From Streptomyces lincolnensis (GTDB lineage Bacteria; Actinomycetota; Actinomycetes; Streptomycetales; Streptomycetaceae), in NCBI RefSeq assembly GCF_001685355.1, contig NZ_CP016438.1, forward strand, positions 4,278,001-4,342,000: DNA of 64,000 bases. The letters are read 5' to 3'. A model generated the notes under the pieces. It searched no databases and had not been told where the DNA came from. It saw only the letters and a program-made list of their open reading frames with translations. The position numbers and the translations under genes are program-made. Shown piece by piece: positions 51,634-60,399 of this stretch. Each line of letters begins with the position of its first letter. Position 1 is the first letter of the stretch.

Positions 51634-52626
51634 ATGACTGACACCACACCCCCGGCGGCGAGCGAGGTCCTCACCGATGTCCACCAGGGCGTCGGCAGGA
51701 TCCGGCTGAACCGGCCCAAGGCCCTCAACGCCCTCACCACGCCCATGGTCGCCGCGATCGACGACGCCCTGGCGGCCTGGGAGAGCGCGCCCCTGACCGC
51801 CGTGGTCCTGTCGAGCACCTCCGCGAAGGCCTTCTGCGCCGGAGGGGACATGCGGGCGATCCGGCGGAACGTCCTCGCCGGTGACGCGGAGGCGAGCGAG
51901 CGCTTCTTCGCCACCGAGTACCGGCTCAACGCCCGGATCGCCGAGCACCCCGTCCCGATCGTGGCCCTGATCGACGGCATCTGCATGGGCGGCGGCCTCG
52001 GCCTGTCCGTCCACGGCGGCTACCGCGTCGTCACCGAGAACACGGTCCTGGCCATGCCCGAGACCGCCCTCGGTTTCTTCCCCGACATCGGCGCCGGCTA
52101 CTTCCTCCCCCGCCTCCCCGGCGCCCTCGGCATGTACCTGGGCCTCACCGGCCACCGCCTCGACGCGGCCGACGCCCTGTACACCGGCCTGGCCACCCAC
52201 TTCATCCCCGCAGACCGCCTCCACCTCGTCCCGGACGCCCTGGCCGGCCACCCCCACACCCCGATCGACACCGTCCTGAAGGACCTGGGCGACGGCTCGG
52301 AGGTACCTCACAGCAAGCTGGCAGCGGTACGCCCCGACCTGGACCGCGCCTTCGGCGCCCCGACCCTCGCCGACATCAGGGCGGAACTGCACCGCACGGA
52401 GACCCCCTGGGCAGCCGACACCCTGGCCACCCTGGACTCCGTCTCCCCCCGCAGCCTGGACATCACCCACGCCCTCCTGACCGCCGGCCGCGACCGCACC
52501 CTCCGCGCCTGCCTCACCGCCGACCTCCACCTCGCCCGCACCACCATCCTCGAGCCGGACTTCCTGGAAGGCGTACGAGCGGTACTGGTCGACAAGGACC
52601 ACAGCCCGGCATGGCAGCCGACCTGA
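51634..52626 (+). CDS. 3-hydroxyisobutyryl-CoA hydrolase-like (crotonase fold)
   Basis: 330 residues of the ECH_2 group. Visible are IRLNRPKALNALT, the oxyanion-hole FCAGGDMRAI and GICMGGGLGLSVHG, the PETALGFFPDIGAGYFL motif and a C-terminal DFLEGVRAVLVDKD. The enzyme hydrolyses 3-hydroxyisobutyryl-CoA in valine breakdown, and related thioesters. The protein stops about 20 residues earlier than most relatives, just where decayed sequence begins, so the tail may have been trimmed by a rearrangement; the catalytic core is intact. Confidence 0.88.
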   Translation: MTDTTPPAASEVLTDVHQGVGRIRLNRPKALNALTTPMVAAIDDALAAWESAPLTAVVLSSTSAKAFCAGGDMRAIRRNVLAGDAEASERFFATEYRLNARIAEHPVPIVALIDGICMGGGLGLSVHGGYRVVTENTVLAMPETALGFFPDIGAGYFLPRLPGALGMYLGLTGHRLDAADALYTGLATHFIPADRLHLVPDALAGHPHTPIDTVLKDLGDGSEVPHSKLAAVRPDLDRAFGAPTLADIRAELHRTETPWAADTLATLDSVSPRSLDITHALLTAGRDRTLRACLTADLHLARTTILEPDFLEGVRAVLVDKDHSPAWQPT

Positions 52627-52689
52627 GCGTCCGGGCCCGGCGCGCAGAGCGCACATCCCGCTCCGCCGCCCGACCGACAACCGCTGGAC

Positions 52690-53350
52690 TGTTCATGGTG
52701 CACCGCTCCGGCGGCGCACCGCACCCTCGCCTTCGGTCACTGGCCGCTCTGATGACCGTCACCGGTTCCGAACGCTTCGCCGTCGGCACTCTGGACGCCA
52801 GGCAGTGGCGTGCCGTCCGCGCCTCCATACGACGAAGCTCCTGGCCCTCAGCATCGAACTGCTCCAAGACCTCTTCGAGCAGCAAGCCGTCCAACAGGCC
52901 CTGCATCAGGGCCTGTTCCCGGAAGATGCCACACGTAACTGGGTGAGACCCGAACGCCGTCAGCTCCTCGTCGGCGACGCCACTGTCCCCAAAGCGCCCT
53001 CCAAAGCGGAACACGCCTTCACCGTCGACACCACCACCGGGGAGATGCGCAGGCACCGAGCGGATCCCGCCGCCCGGCTCTACTACGAAAACGGCGAGAA
53101 GGAGAAGCGCCTCGCCAGGGGCACGAAGCGGTTCTTCGCCTCAGCTCGTGACGACGACTAGCTGAGCAGCCTGCTGCCCGGTTGCATGGGCGTCATCTAC
53201 GACGGAGCGTTCCGCGGTGTCCACCGCGACACCCTCGCCCGCCTCGGGCTGCTGGTCATCAACCGGCAGCACGGCTCGGTCAAGCCACGTGCCCACGAAC
53301 TTCTGCGCTTCGGGCGGTGCCGCCACGACCTGTGGTGCGACCAGGGCCGC
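52690..53350 (+). pseudogene. Decayed transposase-like gene
   Basis: Remnants of one protein lie in two frames. The first piece (ending VGTLDARQWRAVRASIRR) shifts near 52830 into LLALSIELLQDLFEQQAVQQAL. The frame then reads LLVGDATVPKAPSKAEHAF, an in-frame TAG at 53159-53161, and continues as LLPGCMGVIYDGAFRGVHRDT. The VGDATV and IYDGAFRG aspartates look like a DDE-type active site, hence transposase-like; the family name is uncertain. A deletion around the TAG is likely. It is not functional. Confidence 0.5.
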
Positions 53351-53449
53351 CGACTCCCCATGCGGCAGGACGTGCGTGGCGAGACCGAACCGTGCCGCGA
53401 GAGCGCCGATGCTCATCGCGCTCGCGCCGTCGTCTCCGCTCGACTTCAT
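53335..53449 (-). pseudogene. 5' fragment of a MerR-family regulator
   Basis: From ATG 53449 the minus strand reads SAMSIGALAARFGLATHVL, the first helix-turn-helix of a MerR regulator, then LPHGESAALVAPQ, corresponding to the RHWE-x-x-GLLAP motif. It then loses similarity where the transposase-like remnant begins. The gene was cut after about 40 codons. It was divergent from the methyltransferase at 53478. Confidence 0.55.
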
Positions 53450-53477
53450 GTTGGCATCAGGTCGTAGCCTGGCGTCC

Positions 53478-54248
53478 ATGTCCGAGAACCAGGAAGCGGT
53501 GGAAAAGCACCGCGACACCGAGGCCATGCTGGCCCTCCTCGACACGACGGACCAGATGCCGAGCGCCAGCCTGCTGCGGGCCCGCTCCTACGAACTGCTG
53601 TCTCTTGTCCCGGGCTCGTCTGTCGTGGACGTCGGCTGCGGTGCCGGGCGGGCCGTCGCCGAGCTGGCCGAGCGTGGCGTCCACGCGGTGGGCGTGGATC
53701 CCGATCCGTGGATGCTGGCCGAGGCCCGGAAACGGTGGTCGGCGGCCGAGTTCTGGGAGGCGGGGGCGGAGGATCTGCCGTTCGCCGACGGAAGTGTGCG
53801 CGGCTACCGTGCCGACAAGGTCTTCCAATTTCTTGAGGAGCCGTGGCGCGCGGTGGCGGAAGCGCGGCGCGTCCTCTGCCCGGGCGGCAGGATCGTCCTG
53901 GTCGGGCAGGACTGGGACGCCATCATGGTCGACGCTGATGATGCGGCGCTCACCCGCACGATCGTGCACGCCCGCGCCGACCTCCTGGGCACGCCCCGCG
54001 CCGCCCGCCAGTACCGCAACCTGCTCCTGGACGGCGGCTTCAACGACGTCACCGTCGAGGTGCACACCAGCGTGTTCACCGATCCTGCGATGCTGTCGTT
54101 GCCCACCATGCTCGCCGAGCGGGCCTGCACGAGCGGTGCCGTCGGCCGTGACCAGGCCGATGAGTGGATTGCCGAACAGCGCCGACGCGCCGAGGCCGAC
54201 CGCTTCCTCGTCGCCATTCCGTACTTCGTGGCTGCCGCCTCCGCCTAG
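53478..54248 (+). CDS. SAM-dependent methyltransferase
   Basis: 256 residues from ATG 53478. Class I Rossmann fold: motif I VVDVGCGAGRAVAEL, motif II GVDPDPWML, a ubiE-like post-motif DLPFADGSVRGYRADKVFQFLEEPWRAVAEARRVLCPGGRIVLVGQ. Similar small-molecule methyltransferases often stand beside a divergent MerR gene; here that partner is truncated. TAGCCT at 53465-53470, seven bases before the ATG, could be a leaderless -10. Substrate unknown. Confidence 0.9.
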   Translation: MSENQEAVEKHRDTEAMLALLDTTDQMPSASLLRARSYELLSLVPGSSVVDVGCGAGRAVAELAERGVHAVGVDPDPWMLAEARKRWSAAEFWEAGAEDLPFADGSVRGYRADKVFQFLEEPWRAVAEARRVLCPGGRIVLVGQDWDAIMVDADDAALTRTIVHARADLLGTPRAARQYRNLLLDGGFNDVTVEVHTSVFTDPAMLSLPTMLAERACTSGAVGRDQADEWIAEQRRRAEADRFLVAIPYFVAAASA

Positions 54249-54361
54249 AGAACAGATGGAGGACGGCTGCGGGGATCCGCTTGACCGGGGAACGGTGACC
54301 ACGCCTGTCAGGCGCTCGTGGCCGATGTGGGTTTTCCCTGGCCGGCCGGGGGGCCGCCCTC

Positions 54362-54540
54362 CGTGCGAGACGCCTGGTCCTGAGAGTGATGACGGCCCAG
54401 GTGATCAGGCTCTCAGTAGGGGCAGCACGACGAGCCACAGGCGTCCTTGGGGCGGCTGACCGGCTTGACGGTCAGGTTGAGGTGCTGTTTCGCCCAGTCG
54501 ACGAGCTTTCCGGCGTAGGCGGGCGAGGGCGGCGAGGGCC
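54362..54540 (-). pseudogene. Remnant of an IS5-type transposase
   Basis: The minus strand reads AGKLVDWAKQHLNLTVKPVS and RPKDACG, the conserved C-terminal region of IS5-group transposases. It then jumps by deletion to SLITWAVITLRTRRLAR, the extreme C-terminus. About 40 codons, including the expected ERTFAW segment with the catalytic Glu, are missing. No terminal inverted repeats were found. Confidence 0.6.
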
Positions 54541-54569
54541 GGGACGAGCAGTTGCCCGAGGAGAACTCG

Positions 54570-54965
54570 GTGATCGTCACCGCCCCTGTCGAACGGCCGG
54601 TCAGCTCGGCGGGTTCACGGCGGGCCTCCGCCTGGTCTTCGAGTACGACGGCGACGATCCCGATCCGCACGAGCAGTGGCGCGACCTGGCGTCGCGCCGG
54701 TCGCCGACGACGAGTACCGCGTGGTCACCCCGGCCGACCGGTCCCCCTCACCCCGCTCGGTCAGGGACCTCGCCGACCGCCCCTGGGTGACCGCCCGCCC
54801 GGCACGGCGTGCGGCCGAGCCCTCGCGCGCATCTCCGCGCAGTACGCCTACACCCCGAGCGGTGTGGGCACGGCTCGAGGTGTAGGCGTACTGCCCCTGG
54901 TCCGGGCGGGCCTCGGCGCGGCCGTGGTCGAGGCCCTCCGCCAGTCGGCCGAGAACTTGGGCTCA
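54570..54965 (+). pseudogene. Decayed LysR effector domain
   Basis: Scattered frames read like the C-terminal domain of a LysR regulator: LRLVFEYDGDD, EYRVVTPADRS, VRDLADRPWVTA, ACGRALARISAQYAYTP, then VLPLVRAGLGAAVVEALRQ. At least two frameshifts and an inverted duplication (54840-54893) break it. The helix-turn-helix part is absent. Confidence 0.5.
54840..54893. repeat. Inverted duplication, 15-bp perfect arms
   Basis: CAGTACGCCTACACC and GGTGTAGGCGTACTG are perfect arms, extended inward by CGAGC/GCTCG after one mismatch, with a 12-base loop. The right arm is an inverted copy of LysR-remnant coding sequence rather than a designed terminator. Confidence 0.8.
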
Positions 54966-55200
54966 CACCCGCGCCTTGAGGGGGCGGGCGTGACGTGCGT
55001 AGCTCCGTCGCGGGGTGCAAGTAGCTGAGGGTGACGGCGGCATAGGGGTGTCGGCGCGAGCAGGTCCGCAGGGCACGAGCATCAAAGGGCGGGGGCACGA
55101 CGCCGCCGCGTGGGTGCGAGCAGCGGCGGGTGCGGCATAGCGGAGGAGAACGGCGGTCGCCTGTCGTCGCAGGACGGCGTCTGCGGCGACCGCCGCTGAC

Positions 55201-55271
55201 CTCACGGCCCTTGGCCTCCGGGCCGCCCCGGAGGAGAGCCCCGGGGCGGCCCGGAGGCCAAGGACGGTGAG
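55201..55271. repeat. Perfect 23-bp inverted repeat in a gene-free stretch
   Basis: Arms at 55209-55231 and 55241-55263 are exactly complementary around a nine-base loop, and CTCAC/GTGAG pair outside them. No T-run follows on either strand. The flanking 54966-55200 and 55272-55366 show no gene. It may be a terminator, a mobile-element end or a replication or recombination hairpin. Confidence 0.85.
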
Positions 55272-55366
55272 GTGTTCCGGCAGGAGACCCGCTGGCCGTG
55301 AACCGTGGACCACGCCCACGCCCTGCGCGTCTAGCGCCGCCGGGCTCCTGCCCGACGCACCCGGCG

Positions 55367-55456
55367 GGCGATCCGGCGGAGGCGGTGCCCGGCGACCCGG
55401 CGGACGCGTCCCCGGCGACCCGGCGGACGCGTCCCCGGCGATCCAGTGGACGCCCC
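55367..55456. repeat. Short tandem repeat, about 23 bp x 4
   Basis: Two identical 23-bp units (55391-55413 and 55414-55436) are flanked by degenerate copies (55367-55390 and 55437-55456). The array ends ten bases before the stop codon of the MFS gene. Confidence 0.8.
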
Positions 55457-55465
55457 GCCGGCGGT

Positions 55466-57097
55466 CTAGCGGGTGGCCCCGGTGTGCTCCCGCACAGTCG
55501 CCGCCTCGTTCGCCGTCGTCCCGGCCCCCGGCTCGGCGTTGTGCTTCGCGAAGCCGCGCCGGCCCGGCATGACCGCGAGGACGATCAGTGTTCCGGCGGC
55601 CATGATGATCCCGCCGATGAGGCTGGTCTGGGCGACGCCGTGGGCGAAGGCCTGGTGGACGGCGTCCACGGCGGCCTGGGCCTGCTGGGGCCCGGCGGAG
55701 GGATCCTGCCCGACCCGCTGCGCGACGGCCAGGCCGGCGCCGACCGAGTCCTTGGCGGTCTCCATCGCCTCCGCCGGGAGCCGGTTGCCCACCAGGTCGG
55801 TCAGCTCGTCCCGGTAGGCCGTGCCCAGCAGCGAGCCCAGCACCGCGATGCCCAGCGCCCCGCCCAGCTCCAGCGCGGTGTCGTTGACACCGCCGCCGAC
55901 GCCCAGCTCGGACTCGGGGAAGGAGCCCATGATCGTGTCGGTCGCCGGGGAGATGGCCAGTCCGAGCGCGAGGCCCAGCATCATCATCGGCGCCACGAAG
56001 TCCCCGTACGTCGAGCCCTTGTCGATCTGGGTGAGCAGGAACATGCCCGCCGTGCCGATGGCCAGGCCGGTCACGACCATCGGCTTCACCCCCAGCTTCG
56101 GGGTGAGCATCCCGGTCAGCGCGGACCCGACGAACACCGCACCGGCCAGCGGCAGCAGCCGTACACCCGTGTCCAGGGCGCCGTAGCCGAGGACGAACTG
56201 CAGGAACTGCGTCGCGTAGTAGATCACGGCGAACATGCCGAAGAAGAAGAACAGCACCGCGAGCATCGAGCCGCTGAAGGGCCGCACCGCGAACTTTCGG
56301 ACGTCCAGCATCGGGTGCGGGTGCCGCAGCTCCCAGGCGACGAAGGCGGCCAGACCGACACCGGCGACCACGGCGCCGGTGACAGGGCCGACGCCCCAGC
56401 CGGAGTGCGGGCCCTCGATGGCGGCGTAGATCAGGGAGCCGACGGTGACGATCGACAGCAGACCACCGACGTAGTCGATCCGGCCCATGCCCTGCGCCTT
56501 GGACGGCGGTACCAGGGCGAGCGCGCCGACCACGCCGAGGAGGGCGATCGGCACGTTGATCAGGAAGGTCGAGCCCCAGGCGTGGTCCTCAAGCAGCCAG
56601 CCGGAGACCAGCGGGCCGACGGCTACCGCCAGCCCGGAGGTCGCGGCCCAGGCGGTGATGGCCTTGGTCCGCTCGCTCCGGGGGAAGGTCGCGACCACCA
56701 GGGACAGCGTGGCCGGCATCACGACCGCGGCACCGACACCCATGATCGCGCGGGCCACGATGACCAGCGAGGTCTCGTCGACCATGCTCCCCATCACCGA
56801 ACCGCCGGCGAAGATCAGCAGACCCAGCACCAGCGCGCCGCGCCGGCTGTACTTGTCGCCGATCGCGCCCAGCACCAGCATCAGCGCCGCGTACGGAACG
56901 GTGTAGCTGTCGACGACCCACTGCAGATCACTGCTGCTCAGGCCCAGGTCGGTGGTCATGTCGGGGGCGGCGACGATCAGCGACGTGTTCGCCATCACCG
57001 TGATCAGCAGGCTCAGGCACAGCACGAGCAGCGCCCACCAGCGCCGCGCGTACGGCCCGGGCATCTTCTCCACGGGGGTGTTTGCAAGGAAGGGCAT
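55466..57097 (-). CDS. DHA2-family MFS drug efflux protein
   Basis: 543 residues from ATG 57097 with AGGAG six bases upstream; the frame extends to 57136 without a start signal. Fourteen membrane segments are seen, with NTSLIVAAPDMTTDL in the first and GAIGDKYSRRGALV (motif A) after the second. A GPLVSGWLLE motif C and a basic C-terminal tail follow. It is the SmvA/QacA subtype exporting quaternary or cationic compounds. It is divergent from a TetR gene with two direct-repeat operators between them. Confidence 0.93.
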   Translation of the reverse strand: MPFLANTPVEKMPGPYARRWWALLVLCLSLLITVMANTSLIVAAPDMTTDLGLSSSDLQWVVDSYTVPYAALMLVLGAIGDKYSRRGALVLGLLIFAGGSVMGSMVDETSLVIVARAIMGVGAAVVMPATLSLVVATFPRSERTKAITAWAATSGLAVAVGPLVSGWLLEDHAWGSTFLINVPIALLGVVGALALVPPSKAQGMGRIDYVGGLLSIVTVGSLIYAAIEGPHSGWGVGPVTGAVVAGVGLAAFVAWELRHPHPMLDVRKFAVRPFSGSMLAVLFFFFGMFAVIYYATQFLQFVLGYGALDTGVRLLPLAGAVFVGSALTGMLTPKLGVKPMVVTGLAIGTAGMFLLTQIDKGSTYGDFVAPMMMLGLALGLAISPATDTIMGSFPESELGVGGGVNDTALELGGALGIAVLGSLLGTAYRDELTDLVGNRLPAEAMETAKDSVGAGLAVAQRVGQDPSAGPQQAQAAVDAVHQAFAHGVAQTSLIGGIIMAAGTLIVLAVMPGRRGFAKHNAEPGAGTTANEAATVREHTGATR

Positions 57098-57139
57098 CAG
57101 TAGCTCCTGAGAGGACGGGTGGATGAGCGGAAGCACTTA

Positions 57140-57184
57140 ATTGCCCATCGATGTGCACACTAGTTTATTGCCCATTGATGTGCA
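57140..57184. promoter_or_regulatory. Tandem operator, two 18-bp direct repeats
   Basis: ATTGCCCATCGATGTGCA and ATTGCCCATTGATGTGCA differ at one base and start 27 bp apart. Each is itself a near-palindrome (TGC-c-CATCGATG-t-GCA). They lie between the divergent MFS and TetR genes, as expected for two cooperating TetR dimers. Confidence 0.75.
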
Positions 57185-57230
57185 ACTATCGCGATGGCTT
57201 CCTTCTTCCACCCGCCTTCGAGGTACCGAC

Positions 57231-57980
57231 GTGACCAGCCGAGCAGCACGAACACCGACGACGAGGCCGAGACGGTCTCCGGCCCGGCCCCATGAGACGC
57301 CGCCCCCTCCTGCTCCGACTTCGGCATCGCCCCCCTGGCCGACTTCGACCGCGACTTCGGCGCAGCGTCGGGACGTGCGGGCCACCCGTGCCCGGATCCT
57401 CGACGCGGCCCGGCGGGAACTGACCCGCGACCCCGACAGCAGCCTGGAGGACATCGCCGGTGCCGCCGGTGTGGCCCGGCGCACCGTGTACGTCCACTTC
57501 GCCGGCCGGGCCGCGCTCGTCGAGGGCCTGGCCGCCGAGGCCGCGGAGGCGATCCGGCGCGCCGTCGCGGGTGCCCCGGCCCCGACCCCGGACGCCGTCG
57601 CGGACCTGGCGCGATTCGTCCTCATGGTGTGGCCCGTCGGCGACCGCTACCGCGCCCTCATCCGGCTGGCCCGCGGCCATGACCTCGCACGCGCACGCGT
57701 CGACGAACTGCTGACCCCCGCCCGCTCCATGGCCACGAGGGTCTTCGCCCACGGCCGCCGACAGGGCGTCTTCCAGACCACCGTCCCGCCCGACCCGCTC
57801 GGCCGGGCCATCGAGGCCCAACTGCTGGCCCTGCTCGACTGCGCCGACTGCGGCCTGTGGTCCGACGACGGCATCGGCGCCGCCACCGCCACCCTCATCA
57901 CCGCCGGAGTCGCACCGGACACCGCCGCCGTGAAGGTCGATCAGGTACGGAAGTCCGGGTCACCCCCGAGTCCCGTCTGA
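57231..57980 (+). CDS. TetR-family repressor of the MFS pump
   Basis: 249 residues from GTG 57231 with GAGGT six bases upstream; the frame extends back over the operators to 57141, which is less likely. A Pro/Thr/Arg-rich N-tail of about 45 residues precedes the helix-turn-helix (ARILDAARRELTRDPDSSLEDIAGAAGVARRTVYVHF). The C-terminal domain is related to that of the TetR gene at 58553 (MVWPVGDRYRALIRLARG versus RLWRVGDRYRMLVALTRR), so the two are paralogues. Confidence 0.9.
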   Translation: MTSRAARTPTTRPRRSPARPHETPPPPAPTSASPPWPTSTATSAQRRDVRATRARILDAARRELTRDPDSSLEDIAGAAGVARRTVYVHFAGRAALVEGLAAEAAEAIRRAVAGAPAPTPDAVADLARFVLMVWPVGDRYRALIRLARGHDLARARVDELLTPARSMATRVFAHGRRQGVFQTTVPPDPLGRAIEAQLLALLDCADCGLWSDDGIGAATATLITAGVAPDTAAVKVDQVRKSGSPPSPV

Positions 57981-58099
57981 AATCCCGTGCCCGTACCCCA
58001 CTCGCACTCACACATGTCCGCCCCCAACTCCCTGTTCTCCGAGGCCCTTTGGAGGAGGGCCGATCTACCGCCCCCGCCCCGAGCGCGACTGTGACCAGG

Positions 58100-58555
58100 A
58101 GTGCGAGTTTTCGTACTCGTACGCGCACGAACCCGCCGACGGCTCCGACCGCCCGCTGCCAGTGACCGAACTCGCCCCGCGGATGGACGGGTTGACGAAG
58201 TCGGACGACGACATCGAGGCCCGGGCCCGCCCGGCGGAGGCGACCGTCTTCCTGTCGTACACGGACCTGCCCGACGCCCTGGGCCCGGAACGGACCCGGG
58301 GCTACGGTTCCGACCGGATCCCTTCAAGGACTTCGAGGTCGCGGGCCGCGTCGCCCTGCCGAGGCCGGTGAGAAGTTGCTCGGCCAGGTCTTCGCCGAGC
58401 CGATCGCGCCGCGGAACATCCCCGACGGCCTCCGACCGCGCTCGGTCACCACCAGGGAGCAGGGCCTCACCGCCCGCTTCTCCGGCAAGTCGGTCACCTT
58501 CCGCCGCGACGACGCCCGGGACACCTCGTCGAACGGGTCGACCGGAGAGAAGTCA
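58100..58555 (+). pseudogene. Decayed DUF2993 (LmeA-like) lipid-binding protein
   Basis: Three frames carry successive pieces: ARPAEATVFLSYTDLPDALG, then DPFKDFEVAGRVALPRPV, then LPDGLRP-like IPDGLRPRSVTTREQGLTAR and FSGKSVTFRRDD. This is the order of the C-terminal half of DUF2993 proteins, which bind phospholipid in the envelope. Two frameshifts (near 58315 and 58372) and the missing N-terminal half make it non-functional. 57981-58099 holds no other gene. Confidence 0.55.
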
Positions 58556-59203
58556 GGTGCCGTGGCCCGGAGGAGCCGTAGCCATCGCCGACGCAACCTC
58601 CTCGACCACCGCGCTCGCCCGATCCTCCGGCACGCCGGCCGCGATGAGGGTGGCCGTGGCGATCCGGTGCCCGTCGTCCTCCAGCGCGCCGGTGTTGACG
58701 GACTCCACCAGAGCCACGATCAACGCCATCAGGCCTGCGCTCTGCACGGCCGGCGGCAGATGTGAGTGGAAGACGCCGTCCCGCTGCCCGCGCTCCAGGA
58801 TCCCGATGACGGCCTCCCGGGCCGGCGCGAGCACCTCGGCGAAGCGCTCGGAACCGAGGTCCCGCCGGGTGAGCGCCACCAGCATGCGGTAGCGGTCACC
58901 CACCCGCCACAGCCGGAGTACGAACCACGCCAACGCCCGCTCGGCCGACTCCCCCGGCTCCGGCCCGGCCTCCACCGCGTTCCGAAACGTCTCGGCGGCT
59001 TCCTCGGCGAGCGCCTCCAGCAGCGCCGCCCGCCCCGGGAAGTGCCCGAAGAGAGTGCGCCGGACGACCCCGGCGGCCCGCGCCAGCTCCTCCAGCGTGA
59101 CATCGGGGTTCCGCCCCAGCTCCTCACGGGCCGTGGCCAGGATGCGCGCCCGGTTGGACCGCGCATTACGGCGCACCGGCTCGCGGCCCACGGGCTTGCT
59201 CAC
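58553..59203 (-). CDS. TetR-family regulator
   Basis: 216 residues from GTG 59203 (GAGG upstream). Helix-turn-helix: ARILATAREELGRNPDVTLEELARAAGVVRRTLFGHF. The ligand domain resembles that of the TetR at 57231. It has no intact target gene beside it: the neighbours are a DUF2993 relic and a GH32 relic. Its partner may have been lost, or it may regulate the nearby MFS pump as a paralogue. Confidence 0.9.
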   Translation of the reverse strand: MSKPVGREPVRRNARSNRARILATAREELGRNPDVTLEELARAAGVVRRTLFGHFPGRAALLEALAEEAAETFRNAVEAGPEPGESAERALAWFVLRLWRVGDRYRMLVALTRRDLGSERFAEVLAPAREAVIGILERGQRDGVFHSHLPPAVQSAGLMALIVALVESVNTGALEDDGHRIATATLIAAGVPEDRASAVVEEVASAMATAPPGHGT

Positions 59204-59455
59204 GGAGAACCTCGCAGCGTCAAAGGACGGACGAACGGCCTCCCATTTTGTCACGCCGAGCCGAAGCCCCCGTATCACGCCCCAGCGGCCGCTGCCTCAC
59301 GCGGGACCCGCCCCACCTCGTGGCCCCGAAGCTCGGCCGACGCGGAACCGAGCGCGGCCGGTGCGGCCCTCGCGCTTGTTCCTCGACGAGAGTCCCGGCG
59401 CGCCGGCCGCCGCCGACCTCGTCCGTCGCGGCCATCCCACCGGCCCCCCTTCGGA

Positions 59456-59791
59456 TCAGACCGCGAACTCCCGGATCACCATGTTCCGGAACACCGCCTG
59501 CCCGTCGATGGTGAACAGGGCCAGCCCGGTGTCGGACGGGTCGGGGAAGACCACGGTCGAGTGCGCGTACCGGCCGTCGTCGACGAACATCTCGACGGAC
59601 GTGCGGTCGACGAGGACGCGCAGGCGGACCGTGCGGGCGGACAGGTCGAAGGGCGTCCGGCCCTCCTGCCAGCGGTCCGAGGCATCGAGGCCGGCGGTGC
59701 AACCGCGGTCGACGAAGGCGTGGTCGCTGTAGACCCCCACGTCGACGTGCCGCCCGCCGTCCGCCGAGCGCCGCAACTGCCAGCCCGGCAC
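59456..59791 (-). pseudogene. C-terminal fragment of a GH32 glycosidase
   Basis: About 110 codons read as the C-terminal beta-sandwich of family GH32 (levanase, inulinase, invertase): LRVLVDRTSVEMFVDDGRYA followed by VVFPDPSDTGLALFTIDG. The five-bladed propeller with the catalytic residues is missing upstream, where unrelated sequence begins. 59204-59455 shows no gene. Confidence 0.65.
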
Positions 59792-59916
59792 CCGTAAGTT
59801 GGTCCCAGGGGATGTCGCAGGTCAGTCCTTCTGGTCCCTGTTGGGGAACGCCCTGCCGGCGGGAAAACATGAGGTGCCGGTGCCCGAGGACCGCGTCCCG
59901 GGGCGGCCGTGGAAGG

Positions 59917-60385
59917 CGGGCGCAGCAGGAGTTGCAGAGCCAGCTCGACGCGCTGGGACCGGTCTGCAAGCGAATCTTCCCCGAGAAGATCTCCACCCGG
60001 GTCAAGACCCGGCCGGAGCTGGAGAAGGCGCTGAAGCTGGCGTACGACATCAAGGACGCCGCTCCCGACCAGGAGGTCATCCTCACCGCCCACGAGCTCA
60101 AGCGCCTGGCCCGCGACGTCGCCGAGCTGATGACCCTCTCCGGCCGGCTCCAGGCCGCCGGTCTCCTCGCCTCCGTCTACCGCGCGCTCGCCGAAGCCGA
60201 GGAGACCGGCGCACCGGCCGGGCCGGAGAACATCGCGCCGCGCCGGCCGACCCGGGTGGACCTCACCGGGCCCGGAAGCGGCACCACTGACGCGGTGGGC
60301 ACGGTCGCTGAAGACCGAGGACCAGGCGAACGACGTCGTGGCCGCGCTGCTCGCGCATGCCCGACACCGAGGGGAGCACGCGTGA
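59917..60385 (+). pseudogene. Truncated serine recombinase fused to another gene's 3' end
   Basis: RAQQELQSQLDALG, EKISTRVKTRPELEKALKLA and ILTAHELKRLARDVAELMTL match the N-terminal catalytic domain of serine resolvases, lacking its first strand with the nucleophile serine. After LQAAG the frame changes to unrelated sequence (VYRALAEAEETGAP). A frameshift near 60303 leads to LKTEDQANDVVAALLAHARH and a TGA at 60383-60385 inside a terminator hairpin. It appears to be a chimera of two broken genes. Confidence 0.5.
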
Positions 60386-60399
60386 TCCCCTCGGTGTCG
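60362..60399 (+). terminator. Hairpin at the end of the chimeric relic
   Basis: A perfect 14-bp stem (60362-60375 with 60386-60399) whose 10-base loop contains the TGA of the decayed frame. It is an intact terminator surviving from a lost gene. 60400-60633 downstream shows nothing recognisable. Confidence 0.6.

Noticed and set aside
52690..54540. An intact insertion sequence
   Set aside because: Both transposase-like genes are frameshifted or deleted, and no flanking terminal inverted repeats or target duplications were found.
55367..55456. CRISPR-like array
   Set aside because: The units are directly adjacent without unique spacers, and no cas genes are present.
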